A DNA stretch of 64,000 bases, from assembly GCA_036245525.1 (NCBI GenBank), contig BTPG01000008.1, positions 27,433,568 through 27,497,567 of the forward strand, in the 5' to 3' direction. The DNA is from Semisulcospira habei. Taxonomy: Eukaryota; Mollusca; Gastropoda; Semisulcospiridae. Below are positions 11,155-51,317 of the stretch, one piece after another (the stretch's first letter is position 1; each line of letters starts with the position of its first letter). The position numbers and the translations under genes are program-made. The notes under the pieces were generated by a model. The model was not told the origin of the DNA. It saw only the letters and a program-made list of their open reading frames with translations, and searched no databases.

Positions 11155-11779
11155 CACTTCGATCGCGTTTACTTTTTTCTCGGCAATGAAGGGTTGAACT
11201 TTTAAATCTTTTTACGCCATCCTCTGCCTGTTGCAAAAACTAATGTTTGCTGTGTTCTCACTCATCAAAGTAGCTCATAAAGAACGTCTATTGTCCGTCA
11301 CAATTCTTACAGTGTGACAGCGATATTGACTCCTTTCCTCTGTTTATTGGGCACTCCAAGTCAATATATTACACCCCAGCTAGGGTATTTGTCAACTCTT
11401 ATCTCGACTGCAGGTCGTGTTTTTGCAGTGTATAGAGTCCATGGTGTAGACCGATACCTTTGAAGAGATCACGCTAATGTTGGTCTAACTTTAGAGGCTT
11501 GTGTGAGTTGCCTGTTCAAATGTTCGCACATTTTCACTTATAGCAGCAGCAGTAGAAGATGAATCAAACATGAAAGCTGAGTAGTAGTTTAGGAATACCT
11601 GGATGCCTGGAAACGTATCGTTCGAGTGTAAGTGTTGTTTTTGTATATAGCTAGCTTTGAAGCGATGTTAATTGTGTTTGTCTGCCGTTGAAAACTTAAG
11701 TCAAACGTAGTACAGTAAATCCTACTGTTTTGAGGAACCACATGGTTTTTTTTTCAGAAGAAAAATGTTCTTAATAGAC

Positions 11780-11782
<3 letters not shown>

Positions 11783-11812
<30 letters not shown>

Positions 11813-11960
11813 TTTGGGTTTAACGCCGAGCAGGCGACTAAGGCCAACTCACGACAGGATGGGTAACAATCTGACCAGTCAGACTAATAGAAAGGTCTTA
11901 AGACAAGATGTAAATATATCTTTAAAATATTGCACGTTAAAATGTCGCACGGGCCTTTAA
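11783..11960 (-). mobile_element. Fragment with SINE/LINE-type 3' end and (TAAC)n tail
   Basis: (GTTA)n at 11783-11810 adjoins TTTGGGTTTAACGCCGAG, which on the minus strand resembles the 3' end of the element at 23425. The rest is unrecognised. Confidence 0.45.
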
Positions 11961-12107
11961 AGGAAACGTCTACAGACTCTCAAAAAGGTCAAAATAATAA
12001 AAATTCACATAGTCAATGAATGCTCAAAACTTATTTAAAATATTGCGTTCTTTTAGAAAACGAAAGATTTTGTCCGGGGAACAAAACCTTTAAGGAGTCT
12101 GCTGTGA

Positions 12108-12248
12108 AGTATTTTCCTAAAAGACAGGTGCTCTCTCAAGAGAAGTCTTGAAGAACAAAAAAGTGTCACCTGTCATTAATGGACATCATTTAGGCGGCTA
12201 CCGCCACCTAAACGATGGTCTTTAAAGACAGGTTGTCACTTGAAACGA
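12108..12248. repeat. Foldback element (K)
   Basis: AAGTGTCACCTGTCATTAAT, GGACATCATTTAGGCGGC, loop, CGCCACCTAAACGATGG and GACAGGTTGTCACTT. Related fragments at 15962-16035. Confidence 0.8.
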
Positions 12249-12658
12249 GTTTTGCTGTAACCCTTTCACCAACAGCTCAAAGAGAGTACCTGATCATATA
12301 AAGCTTGGCCCCTGGATTGGCTTGGCCCCATTAGAGCAGATGGCCGTGATTTTAAATGGATTTAACAGCGTATCTTTTTGTTTTGGGAACAGGCTAGTTT
12401 TCAAGAAGTTAGGTTGCTATTTGTGGATTGTGCAGACTTCAAAGTGTGTCGGTGATATCAGCTTTGTGAGGGAAAACAAGAAGTTCAGAGAAAACCATTT
12501 TGTAGACTTTGCAGAAGATCGTTTTCGAGATATTAAGGTTGAAACTGAGACATATTCAAACACTGCGATACCGTGAGTGGGCTCTTTATTATGTGTATGT
12601 ACATATAGGTACGGTATCGAAGTCCAGAAATGTGATGCCTGTTAGTGTGTTCACATCT

Positions 12659-12718
12659 GCTGGTCTGTGATTTTGGGCCTTACGGCCGTAAGGTCCAAAA
12701 TCACAGACTAGCATACAG
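12659..12718. repeat. Hairpin family D copy D3
   Basis: Short apex (CTTACGGCCGTAAG) with no loop. Confidence 0.92.
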
Positions 12719-12883
12719 TGCTATATCTCGCTGGACAGTCACGGTGAGTCGATGACTTCACAAGGGCAGTGTTGGCAACGATCTGTAAACAGGCCACTTC
12801 AAAATTCTTTGCGCTCAAATACCAAACCGTCTCTTGATAGCTATTATGACATAACACAGAGCGTCTATGATCTATAACTGCCA

Positions 12884-13097
12884 TTAACTCATTCTACCCC
12901 AGACACACCACAGCAAAATAAGGATCGACCATGATAGTTCAAGGGTGATGCCAGAATAGCTTGGCGCCTATGGGCGCCAAGCTATTCTGGCATCACCCTT
13001 GAACTATCATGGTCGATCTGTGTCCTGCACTGCAATGCAGTCTTCAAAGGACAAGGGCAACATTTGGGGATTTCGTTGATGGGGTAGAATGAGGTAA
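12884..13097. mobile_element. Family B element B3
   Basis: TTAACTCATTCTACCCC to GGGGTAGAATGAGGTAA, 214 bp; perfect inner arms of the GATGCCAG/CTGGCATC subtype. Confidence 0.94.
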
Positions 13098-13748
13098 GTA
13101 TTGGTTGTCACTGTTTGGTTTCGCCTTGCGTATAAACACTGCTCTAATACGCTCACTCCCCCACTTGTTATTCATGTTCCTCGACGACTATGACCCTTTG
13201 GCGCTGAATATGCGATGATTGCTTAGACACAAAGTAAGTCAGCTGGCAGTGAAATAGTTACGGTTTTCTGCCCTGCATATGTAAATTATCAAACTTCAAA
13301 TGCAAAACATAATCGTTTTTTCGTGTACTTAAAAGGTTTGTCAACCTCTCTTTTAAGTTTTCATTTGATCATTTTTAAGAGTTTGTCCTGAGGTTTACGC
13401 AGCCCAACACTGTTCTAAAAATGTTTTCGACGGGACGATCAATGCGGACATCTCACGTCTGTCCGCTGTGACGAATAAATTTAGACATAAGTCCATTTTT
13501 GTAACAAAGCAAGGTTTTCATAATAACACAATGAAACGGTCGTTTTAAAAATAATCTTACTCTCTTTTGCATTCGCAGCGTAGATCTCTTGTATGCTACC
13601 TTATAGCAACGTGCATGCTATTTTCCAAATTGTGCTGCTCTAAGTGAGGGGACCCTTGTACCATTGACAGAAGCTTCAGACGATCAGTTCGCCTACACAT
13701 TCACATGTAGTAAGATCAGCCTCATGCACTGCATATCGCAAAATCGGA

Positions 13749-13970
13749 TGTAACCCGTTCAGTGCCGGAAAAATCGGAACAGTGCAAGAGGAATAGATCT
13801 TCATGAGCCCCCGCAGTTGCGGGGGATCATGAGGATCTATGCCTCTTGCTAACACCTCTTTGAATCCATGTTCCTGGGTCATCTGGGTTTTTTTTTGTGT
13901 GGATTTTTGGTGTTGAACTATGAAGACTGGAGAAAAAGACAGTCTGCGTCAGCTTGCAATGACAGGTTAA
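13749..13970. mobile_element. Family A element A6
   Basis: Left end GTAACCCGTTCAGTGCC, right end CAGGTTAA; hairpin 13784-13849. Confidence 0.82.
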
Positions 13971-14027
13971 AGACGTGAGGTCTTTGGCTCCCAAGTAGAT
14001 AGCGAACGAGCAGAGTGTCCTATGCCC

Positions 14028-14085
14028 GACTCAAGCTTTAGTCGGCCCGCGCACTACTGTGCGCGGGGCGACTAAGACTGGAGTC
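14028..14085. repeat. Family C-related hairpin C2
   Basis: GACTCAAGCTTTAGTCG then GCCCGCGCAC, with a 4-6 nt loop and a mostly complementary right arm. Confidence 0.8.
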
Positions 14086-14268
14086 ACCCTGCGGACCTTT
14101 TGCTTAATGTGTGCTTTTTCACCACTAGCCTGTACAAGCTTAGCCCCACAATAACGCGAACGCCTCCAGCGCTGACCATGTGGTTCCCAGGTATCGAGAT
14201 TTCATGAATTTGATCTGTGTCTATGATTTTATAAGAAAAAATGTAAACTGCTGAAACAAGCTTATTGC

Positions 14269-14549
14269 TTAACCCTTTTATTGCCTTCATTAAAAAAAAG
14301 TGAACGCGATACAACTGCAAGAGGCATAGATCCTCATGAACCCCCGCAGTTGCGGGGGCTCATGAGGATCTATGCCTCTTGATGAAACCATGCTGTGTGT
14401 CTTTGTTCCTTGGACGGATGGGCGTCCTTGGCGTTGGATTAACAGATATTTCAGAAACACTGTCTGCTTACATTGACAGTGAAAGGATCTTGAAATGAGC
14501 CTGTAGTTGTAACATGTGAGCCTTTTGGGTCATAAGACAAAAGGGTTAA
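14269..14549. mobile_element. Family A element A7
   Basis: Left TTAACCCTTTTATTGCC, hairpin 14319-14380. The right end is probably AAAAGGGTTAA at 14539-14549. It would end 30 bp before the first coding exon's acceptor. Confidence 0.7.
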
Positions 14550-14598
14550 CGGACCATGAATTTACGTTTCCTTTTCAGGAACTGGATCTGCTGACGTC

Positions 14599-43209
<28,611 letters not shown>

Positions 43210-43269
43210 CATGCGTAAAGCTTCAAACACGAGGAGGACTCTCATTCAATCGACACTGGCGTACTGTAA

Positions 43270-43312
43270 AATAAAAACACAACACCGCAAGGGTTCCATA
43301 AATTAAAATAAA
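43270..43312 (+). terminator. Polyadenylation signals of the NACHT-WD gene
   Basis: Two AATAAA hexamers, at 43270-43275 and 43307-43312, lie 61 and 98 bp after the stop codon. They are the natural 3' end signals. A short inverted repeat (43317-43444) follows immediately. Confidence 0.6.
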
Positions 43313-43316
43313 TTTT

Positions 43317-43444
43317 GAAGTGTGGTAGGAAAAACATTATTTCAGAAGCGGAGATGGAACACAAAATTCAGAAGAGATAAAAAGAAAACGCTCTGTGTCT
43401 TTTCATCGCTTCTGAAATAAGTTTCTTTTCCCTACCACACTTTC
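43317..43444. repeat. Inverted repeat after the NACHT-WD polyA site
   Basis: GAAGTGTGGTAGGAAAAACA and TATTTCAGAAGCG face CGCTTCTGAAATA and TTCCCTACCACACTTT; 57-bp loop. Confidence 0.88.
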
Positions 43445-44042
43445 AACAACAGTTTCTTTTTGCTGATGTGCTACGTCTGTGATAAATTAGGTGTGAGATT
43501 AACAAACACGTTTGTAGGAACTCCGATTTCATTATATGGTCACATTGTGATGCAAACTAATTGTAGCTCTACACTAGGAAGGCAGAAGACTGGTAGTCAA
43601 TTGCTCGAACACCTTTGCCATGTAATCCCATTTTTGCGAAAGCGCGATTTTAACTGCAGTACAATGAAAATCGCGCTATTCTCAAGAGTGAACTTACTGC
43701 CTTATACACAGGGCAGAAGTGCTCCTGCTATTGACTGACTTTGAACAGAGCGTACAACTGACGCACAAGCATTCCTTTCTAAGCTTTGACAGCACGCAGA
43801 AGGCTATCGGGCTGATGTCAGCTGCTTACAACTGTGCGCGGGCATACTGCGGCCGACTTCCGCCCGATTGCCTTTGCGTACTGTTGGTTTGTTGTCTTTT
43901 TCGCTGTTGTCAAAAGGTGAAACTCAGCAGTATTAGTAAATTGATGAAACACTATTGTATGTACGGATATCTATGTAAAGTATGTCCCTCAGTTTTGGTA
44001 TGTACGTTGTTTTTTTCAACAACGTTTTTACTGACTGTGTAT

Positions 44043-44115
44043 ATGTGTTCTGGTCTGTGATTATCGACCTCACGGCTGAAGTGGTAAGGCCCAAAAACCA
44101 CAGGCCAGCACACGC
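44043..44115. repeat. Hairpin family D copy D17
   Basis: TTCTGGTCTGTGATTATCGA and CCACAGGCCAGCACAC, moderate mismatches. Confidence 0.85.
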
Positions 44116-44129
44116 AGGATGTGTGAGTG

Positions 44130-44313
44130 TTAACCCCTCCTCTTCAGTGGACGCAGACTGTGCTTCTGAAATCTGTGTTAATTTAACACCGACGAGTCCC
44201 ACCCATCCAGAGAACACACGTACACAATTCGGCCAGCAAGAGGCACAGAACTTCATGAGCCCCCGCACCTGCGGGGACTCATGAAGTTCTATGTCTCTTG
44301 CCTGTTGCGTTAA
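44130..44313. mobile_element. Family A element A21
   Basis: TTAACCCCTCCTCTTCAGTGG on the left. Hairpin 44236-44301 with the matched change AGAACTTC/GAAGTTCT. The right TTAA (44310) is shared with B13. Confidence 0.85.
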
Positions 44314-44521
44314 CACATTCCAGCCCAGGACCGAAATCCCCACATTTTGAAGTTGCCATCTGAAGGACTACATTACAATTCTAGAGACAGATCGAGCATG
44401 ATAGTTCAAGGGTGGTGCCAGAATAGCTTGGCGCCTACGGGCGCCAAGCTATTCTGGCACCACTCGAACTATAATGCTCGATCCATGTCTTGCTGTGGTG
44501 TGTCGGGGCTGAATGAATTAA
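44310..44521. mobile_element. Family B element B13, TTAA to TTAA
   Basis: 212 bp; GATCGAGCATGATAG pairs with the diverged CTATAATGCTCGATC. The left TTAA is shared with A21. Confidence 0.93.
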
Positions 44522-44856
44522 ATGTACCAGGATTATCTACTCTTGTCAAGTGTGCGTGCGCGTGTTTGGCGTGTTTGAATGTTAGTGTCGTCACATTTTT
44601 GCTGTGCTATGTTATACGTGCCATTATATTGATTCCGCTTTTCTCATATGCCATATACTGTATACCTTAAGTCTATTATAAATCTTTTATCTCTATAACT
44701 AGCATGTGTTCCTATATTTATTTTTCCTCTATATATTAAGCGCCATAAGGTAGGCCATAAGGTAGGCCTGTTACATTGTGGCGTGAATGCGGTTATATCC
44801 CAATATGTTTTTTAAATTATTTTTTATAATAGAATTATAAATATAATTATATAAAA

Positions 44857-44926
44857 TGTGCTGATCTGTGAATTTGGAGCTTATGATTTGCAGCAGTAAG
44901 GTCCAAAACAACAGACCAGCACACAG
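44857..44926. repeat. Hairpin family D copy D18
   Basis: TGTGCTGATCTGTGAATTTG and AACAACAGACCAGCACACA; loop enlarged. Confidence 0.82.
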
Positions 44927-45154
44927 TTATGACCAGTTTTTGCTGTTATTGTTGTTGTTGTTAATATGTTTGCAAATACCGGGCGACTTTCATAGAGACA
45001 GCATATTGTTATTAACATTATTTGAGTGACACCTGCCCAGTGTTGGTATGTAAAACGAACCAATTAAATAATGAAAGACGCTCTCTAGGGGTTTACATTA
45101 TAGTAGACTTTTAACAGTGGAGATTGACAGAGATTTGGTGAAAGAGAGAACGGT

Positions 45155-45159
45155 TCACA

Positions 45160-45218
<59 letters not shown>

Positions 45219-45265
45219 ACGCACATTCACACGGAAGCGCGCGCGCACACACAAACACACAGAGA
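45155..45265. repeat. (CA)n microsatellite
   Basis: CA run with interruptions, then (GATGAT) purine-rich sequence. Confidence 0.95.
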
Positions 45266-45381
45266 GATGATGATGCTGTTGACGATGTTGATGATGATGA
45301 TGGCGATAATCGTGAGAATGATATGATTGATGATGATGTGGACTGTGGATGATATCAAATGGTGTAGCTGCAATGTTCCGT

Positions 45382-45583
45382 TTAGCCCCAAGGCCCCATT
45401 TCCTAAATTTTGGAGGTGTCGCCTAACAATTATGTACCGGTTGCAGGAGATGGATCGACCATGTTAATTCAAGGGTAGAGCCAGATCAGCTTGGCGCCGT
45501 CAGGCGCCAAGCTGATCTGGCACTACCCTTGAATTATCATGGTCGATCGATCTCCCGCTGTGGTACGTCGGGGCTAAATGGGA
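45382..45583. mobile_element. Family B element B14
   Basis: Hairpin 45453-45548, AGATCAGC/GCTGATCT matched in both arms; terminal TTAA lost (TTTAGCCCC, GGGATATG). Confidence 0.88.
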
Positions 45584-45724
45584 TATGCATGTGTCAGTGC
45601 TAATGTGTGTTTACGCGTGTGTGTGCGTGTCAGTGTGAGGGATCAGTCCCCCCCCTCCCCCTCCTCCCTCCCCCCCCCCAATACGCTGTCCTTTCAGACA
45701 AATGATTCTGCGTCCAGGCTCTAG

Positions 45725-45836
45725 CCCAGCAGCAAAACGTCTTCGGGCCCACGACGGCCGCAATAGGCCCACGCGCGGCACCCGTGCGCGGGCCCACTTC
45801 GGCCGTCGTGGGCCTGTGGAGGTTTTTGTCATTGGC
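45725..45836. repeat. Hairpin family C copy C6
   Basis: CCCAGCAGCAAAACGTCTTC to GGTTTTTGTCATTGGC; arms partly decayed at the centre. Confidence 0.9.
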
Positions 45837-46010
45837 AAACGTTTCAGTAGTCATGACCATATGCCGTTTGCAACAATCCTCATTTCTTTGGAACAGACAT
45901 GTGAAAACCATTAATCCTTTTAACTCGCTAACTATGATTCCCATTTACATCGTGGCCCACGACTGAACATGTGGCATCCAAGCCCGGACGCCAGTCTACA
46001 TAAAGGTCTC

Positions 46011-46433
46011 TGCATCAGGTCTCTTATATAACCCATGTCTTTCTCCGGAACTTAGGAAGTAGGCAGGGGAAACATACATACACAAACACGAAGGTGCATT
46101 ACTATATGTGGTCGGGTAAATACCCTGAATTCTCACAGTAGGCGGGGGCAGGGGATCTAACTGTTGTCCAGCGCTGAGTAATTCCCCTTGGTTTGTTGTA
46201 CAATTCTGCCAGCGCTAGCCTCACCTATCCTGGTTTGTGAGTATCTCAGTATAACTCGAGGCAAATTTGTATCGTTACATTGTTGTGTAATGTTCTGTGC
46301 ATCTACTGTGGGAATTCAGGGTATTTACCCGACCACATATAGTAATGCACCTTCGTGTTTGTGTATGTATGTTTCCCCTGCCTACTTCCTAAGTTCCGGA
46401 GAAAGACATGGGTTATATAAGAGACCTGATGCA
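46011..46433. repeat. Large inverted repeat, 130-bp arms
   Basis: Arms 46011-46140 and 46304-46433 are near-identical in reverse complement; 163-bp loop. Arms contain GTCGGGTAAATACCCTGAAT. Confidence 0.93.
46141..46202. repeat. Direct repeat X, copy 1
   Basis: GGGGATCTAACTGTTGTCCA, GCGCTGAGTAATTCCCC; repeated at 46513-46576, each following the inverted-repeat region. Confidence 0.9.
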
Positions 46434-46512
46434 TCTTATTTTGAAGATGCAAATGATCGTCTTATTCTATACCTGCGTATTTCTCTGTGGGCTGGCGATT
46501 GGGTGCCTGATA

Positions 46513-46576
46513 GGCGCGGGCAGAGGATCTAACTGTTGTCCAGCGCTGAGTAATTCCCTTTGATTCGTTGTTGTAC
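46513..46576. repeat. Direct repeat X, copy 2
   Basis: AGAGGATCTAACTGTTGTCC and CAGCGCTGAGTAATTCCC with a few substitutions against copy 1. Confidence 0.9.
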
Positions 46577-46682
46577 CAAGGCGACTCGTTGCTGTCTAAT
46601 AGTAAATACATCAACATGTCCGCTGTCCATGAGTGGCGTAGATTGTTACTTTGATAATAATTACCGCCACACGTGGCCGCCA

Positions 46683-46793
46683 CCCAATGCGCAAAAGGTC
46701 ATCGGGCCGAAGTCGACCGCCCTTTGCCGGCGCACAGCCGTGCCGCCGCGGACCAACGGCAGCCGACGTCGGCCCGATGACTTTTGCGCACTG
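46683..46793. repeat. Hairpin family C copy C7
   Basis: CCCAATGCGCAAAAGGTCAT to ATGACTTTTGCGCACTG; inner arms diverged from C1 but still paired. Confidence 0.9.
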
Positions 46794-46852
46794 CGCAGTA
46801 CCTGTCCCGCAATACGGGATGGCGCGCGGTAGCATCTGTACATTACTGTCTG

Positions 46853-46930
46853 GGCCAGCAAGCAAAAACTCACCGGGACGACGTCGGCCGCAGCGGTTGG
46901 ACCAACTGCGGCCCACATCGGTCCGAATGT
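46853..46930. repeat. Hairpin family C copy C8, short
   Basis: GACGTCGGCCGCAG and CTGCGGCCCACATCGGTCC arms; the right terminus is lost. Confidence 0.78.
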
Positions 46931-47047
46931 CACATGCTTACCGATGCGTCATTCCAAAGCCGGGCACATGCGGCTGTGACGAGCAATCATTTTTCACCAG
47001 TAACAGTTGGATCCTCACCCACGTGCATGTACAAGAGTAAGAGGCGT

Positions 47048-47146
47048 TTAACCCCTTAGCTGCCCGCGGTAGTGGCTTTCGTCACGATGATTCCCGCAGG
47101 AATCATCGCGACAAAAACAACACACTACCGACAGCCAAAGGGTTAA
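47048..47146. mobile_element. Family G element G2, TTAA to TTAA (99 bp)
   Basis: TTAACCCCTTAGCTGCC to CAGCCAAAGGGTTAA with GATGATTCC/GGAATCATC apex. Confidence 0.92.
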
Positions 47147-47249
47147 AGATTAGGACAAGGATAAAACGGCCATTCACCACTTGGTAGAATTGACGCCCTC
47201 TCCTAGTCTTCACGTGAGTCGCTATTGGATGTACGGTACGACACAACAC

Positions 47250-47340
47250 GATTGTGTTGTAACTGACATTTCTAAGCGTGTTTCTCTCTCCGTTGGGTTC
47301 TCATAGTCCGAACTTTACTCGCTTGGCAGTCACCTTTTGA
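47250..47340. repeat. Family H right-end fragment
   Basis: GATTGTGTTGTAACTG, TTTCTAAGCGTGTTTCTCTC, CCGTTGGGTTCTC, CGCTTGGCAGTCACC. Confidence 0.65.
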
Positions 47341-47574
47341 GTTTGGATTTACTGTACGAGTAGGATGCTCGCGAGATCACGTTCGTCACTGATAGACACA
47401 AAAAAAGCACATGGCGTTCAAGCGGCAGTGATCTATTCACCAAACTTTCTTCAAGTGTTCGGTTTATTGACGGGATTTCCTAAAAGAAGATGGTATGTTG
47501 GACAGAAACACTTCTGTGTGCTGACACTGAGATACTCTAGGTGTATGCTAATTTCTGCGGTCAAATGAGACATC

Positions 47575-47718
47575 GTAACTCATTCAGCCTATGGTCGCCA
47601 AGCTATTCTGGCATCACCCTTGAACTATCATGGTGAATCTGTGTCCTGCACTGCAATGCAATCTTCATAGGACAACGGCAAATTTCGGGGATTTTGGTCT
47701 TGGGGTACAATGAGTTAA
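47575..47718. mobile_element. Family B element B15, left arm deleted
   Basis: GTAACTCATTCAGCC joins directly to the right arm (GCCAAGCTATTCTGGCATCA); right end TACAATGAGTTAA. Confidence 0.9.
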
Positions 47719-48283
47719 GTCTAGGGGCCACTGAAAACCCGACCGACAAATTGTCCATGCATATTTGTGTAGATAATGCCATTTGCTTAAGCCACCTGTA
47801 TCTCAGAAGAAAACACCCCAGGGTTTTCGCAGAAGACATTCAAAATGAGTTAATCAGCGAGTAAGAATGTAAATGAAACATTCAGGTCACTTCATGTTTT
47901 ATCAACGTATTGTTCTGGTAAAAGACGTTTGTTTTGCTCAGTTTTGAGTGCAACAAAAAGAAAGTTTGACTTTAACAACAGAAAAGCTTAAGCACGGTAA
48001 GCATGAAGTTACGAGTGTTTGCTTAGCTTTACTTTTGTTCAGACTTTTCTTGTGGAATGTGTGTCTCAAATGATATCTCAAGCTTTTGTTGTACTCAAAC
48101 TATGTAGTCCCACGCAAATATCGATACTTTGAGCAGTTTTTTTGCTTTGCGTTATTCAGGGGAAGCGGCAAGCCAGGTAGTCTCCCATTAATTTTCTGAA
48201 CAGCAACTGCATGTCTATTGCGAACCACCCTATGATATGGTAAATAAACGCATCGTTTTTCGTAGTCACGATAACCCATGTGT

Positions 48284-48497
48284 TTAACTCATTCAGTCCG
48301 ATGACCGTGTTTCCCAAATTTTGGAGGCGTCATATAATGCCTATGCACCAGATGCAATAGATGGATCGACCATGATAATTCAAGGGCAGTGCCATATTAG
48401 CGTGGCGCACACAGGCGCCAAGCTAATCTGGCACTACCCTTGAATTATCATGGTCGACCCCATCTCATGCTGTAGGGCGTCAGGGTTGACAGGTTAA
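48284..48497. mobile_element. Family B element B16, TTAA to TTAA
   Basis: 214 bp, TTAACTCATTCAGTCCGATG to GTTGACAGGTTAA; AATTCAAGGGCAGTGCC subtype. Confidence 0.93.
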
Positions 48498-49046
48498 CAC
48501 GCAAAATGGTATGCCGACAACCCGGGTTCAGTTCGCACTTGAAGGCTATTTTTTTATTTCATGTTGTGTCTTTTACATTTTACATTAACTGTGGAAACCA
48601 GAATGTTTTGTTTTCTATAACAATTCTTTTGAACTAGCACTAGTGTCTTTTGGGTGAGTTTAATTCTTTACGCACTCGCAAGTAATGTCTATACAGAACT
48701 TCGTACTAAGTACAAAGACGCTGTACTACACGAATGTGACGTCAAAGAAACTATGTACTACAAGAATATCACGTCATCTTACTGTCGACAAATGACGTCA
48801 TCTTGCTGTCTATAGTGTTGTTGGTTTTTTTTTGGTTTTTTTTTTTGTTTTTTGGGTTTTTTTTGTTGACAAATCTGTGCAGCACTCCGCCGTTTTACTC
48901 CACCACAAATGTGTCATTGAGATAATCAATACCATATGCGAAGTAAAACAAGAATATATACCCGCGTTCGATATATAAAGCAGTAAATTGAAGAGAACCT
49001 TGAAGAACGCGCTCATTGAGCACATCAGTTTTGGTGTTGTTTTATG

Positions 49047-49085
49047 CCCAATGCGCAAAAGACCCGATGACCTTTGCGCAATGGG
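49047..49085. repeat. Minimal family C element C9 (39 bp)
   Basis: Only the two ends remain: CCCAATGCGCAAAAG, GACCCGATGAC, CTTTGCGCAATGGG. Confidence 0.85.
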
Positions 49086-49414
49086 ATGGATATTTTATTT
49101 ACACGCGAATACGAATGCATTTTATTTCTTATTTCATGATCGCAGAGGTAATATCAAGAAAAAATGATTATTCGCAAGGAAACCTATTCAGTCGAGAGAA
49201 CAACAGCTTTAAAGTTCAACTAACAGGGAGGCTGCCTCACATCGAACAGTCAGTGAATCAAATGGTAAGATTTCTTTCTTTCTTTTTAAATTTGAGCATT
49301 TACATTTCATTTAATTTATTGTATAAATTAAATATACTGTTTCGCAGGAATTCGATAATACTCCTCGATAATAACATCTCACTGATAAAACTTGGGCCCG
49401 CTACGACAGGACAT

Positions 49415-49510
49415 GGACGGACCTTTATAGTTTAAGGGTGGTGTCTGAATAGCTTGGCGCCGCTAGGCGCCATGCTATTCAGACACCATCCTTGAACTAT
49501 CATGCTCGAT
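49415..49510. repeat. Family B hairpin B17
   Basis: GGTGTCTGAATAGC/GCTATTCAGACACC, matched changes relative to GGTGCCAGAATAGC. Confidence 0.88.
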
Positions 49511-49607
49511 TTATCTCTGTCTAGAACTGCGACGGCAGACCTCAAAGGGTGTCTACAAAGTGGTAATTTCATCCTCAGCTTGTAATGCGTTAAGAACGCA
49601 TGGGTGA

Positions 49608-49682
49608 TTTGCACGTTGATCTGTGAATATGGACCTTATGGCTTGACGCCCGGTAAGGTCCAAAATCAGAGACGAGCAAACA
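49608..49682. repeat. Hairpin family D copy D19
   Basis: TTTGCACGTTGATCTGTGAA and AATCAGAGACGAGCAAAC. Confidence 0.85.
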
Positions 49683-49889
49683 TACACGTATCGCAAAGCC
49701 TTTTGTTTGCAACTGTCCGTTTTTAAGTCCATTTTATTTATATCTATTCTATCTATGTCTTTGATGTCAAAGGCGGGCAGGCCTAAACCTCTTACAGCTG
49801 AAGTAACAAGATAAAAATTACGTCATGTCTAGTTACTCTAACCTTGTTGCTGAACGTACATTTGGCGCGAAACGCCGTATGTGCTTGTG

Positions 49890-49947
49890 CCAGTGTGTGT
49901 GTGTGTGTGTGTATGTGTGTGTGTGTGTGTGTGTGTTGGTGTGTGTG

Positions 49948-50037
<90 letters not shown>
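49890..50037. repeat. (GT)n microsatellite
   Basis: About 70 GT units with four interruptions in the first half. Confidence 0.98.
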
Positions 50038-50039
<2 letters not shown>

Positions 50040-50539
50040 CAAGAGAATCTCCGATATTTCTGTACGCACAAGCTTGAAACTTGGCGCAATAAAAGTTCAA
50101 GGGCCACGTGGCTAAAACAGCCTCCGAGCATATTGTAATTGAAAGTTCTAGTTTTGTCACCATTTTCTCAAGTCTTGAAGCAAAAGTGAAACTCATATCA
50201 CTTTAAATATAAAATTACGTAAAAACAAAAAATACGTCATGACAAATGACGTTTGACAAACCAATGAAGCGTATGCACTCGGCGCCCCTTTTAGAATTCA
50301 CTTTGGCGCATTGGCAGATCTGTGATGCTTTTTCAAATATCAAAGACAAAAAGGTAGAGAACCCTTGTCAGCGAGGACAGATCTCATATAGAAGGGACTT
50401 TGTGGGTTATGGTTCACCCCATCTTGTTCTATAATAAATGGGAAAGGAAAATGAGATTTCGCAATATTGTGAACTCCAGACATATTTTGTTCAATAACAC
50501 CAATTGACACAAAACTGAATCGTTGCAGCTGTCGTCATT

Positions 50540-50756
50540 TTAACACATTCTACCACCCCAGGACCGAAATCCCCACATTTTGAAGTTGCCCTCTGAAGGA
50601 CTGTATTGCAATTCTAGAGACAGATCAAGCATGATAGTTCAAGGGTGGTGCCAGAATAGCGTGGCGCCTATGGGCGCCAAGCTATTCTGGCACCACCCTT
50701 GAACTATCATGCTCGATCCATGTCTTGCTGTGGTGTGTCGGGACTGAATGAGTTAA
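50540..50756. mobile_element. Family B element B18, TTAA to TTAA
   Basis: 217 bp; TTAACACATTCTACCACCCC to GGGACTGAATGAGTTAA; GCATGATAGTT/AACTATCATGC subtype, like B13. Confidence 0.94.
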
Positions 50757-51317
50757 TGGCCAGTAATGGACCTTTTAACGCTGTTTTGTGACAAGTCCAG
50801 CGGAAAATGCCCATATTTCAACACTGTTGCACGTTTTTCCCCCATCACTTACAGCGCCACGCGTCTCGGGTGTTACACGTTGATGTATATTTATGAATCT
50901 GCAACTCAATCCGCATGAGATAACATGACCATAATGACTTCGGACAGAACATACTGACAGGAGGTAGGAATTGTTTTTATACCACTCACATCTCATTTTC
51001 TGAGGTGGATTACCAATGTTCGATTTACCTAGCAACTAAAACTGGACCGACGACCGAACATGAGCACATGCTGAAGTGAAAGTGTGACGTAACAAGACTT
51101 GTGCGTATTGAAATTACGTATTTATGGAGCTGAGAAGTGCGTCGTTTCAACTTTAAACTTACAGTTTGACGTCAGGCCGGTATGGCCGACTTCTTTTTGT
51201 CACTAGTAATAGAAAGCAACGGCGACATCTTGCGAGAGTAAAACAGTTGTGTGCAAGTGTCTACAATGATGTGAGGTAAATTCGTGGCAGAGACAGATTA
51301 GAGGATGGATTTCTCGT

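Noticed and set aside
12322..12576. 84-residue ORF ending near GTGAGT as an upstream exon of the NACHT-WD gene
   Set aside because: The GTGAGT at 12571 is a possible donor, but there is no acceptor or promoter evidence; a 5' UTR exon here is only a guess.
49825..50138. Open frames in (GT)n, (GA)n and (CA)n tracts
   Set aside because: Cys-Val, Arg-Glu, Ser-Leu and Thr-His repeats are translations of microsatellites in every frame, not genes.
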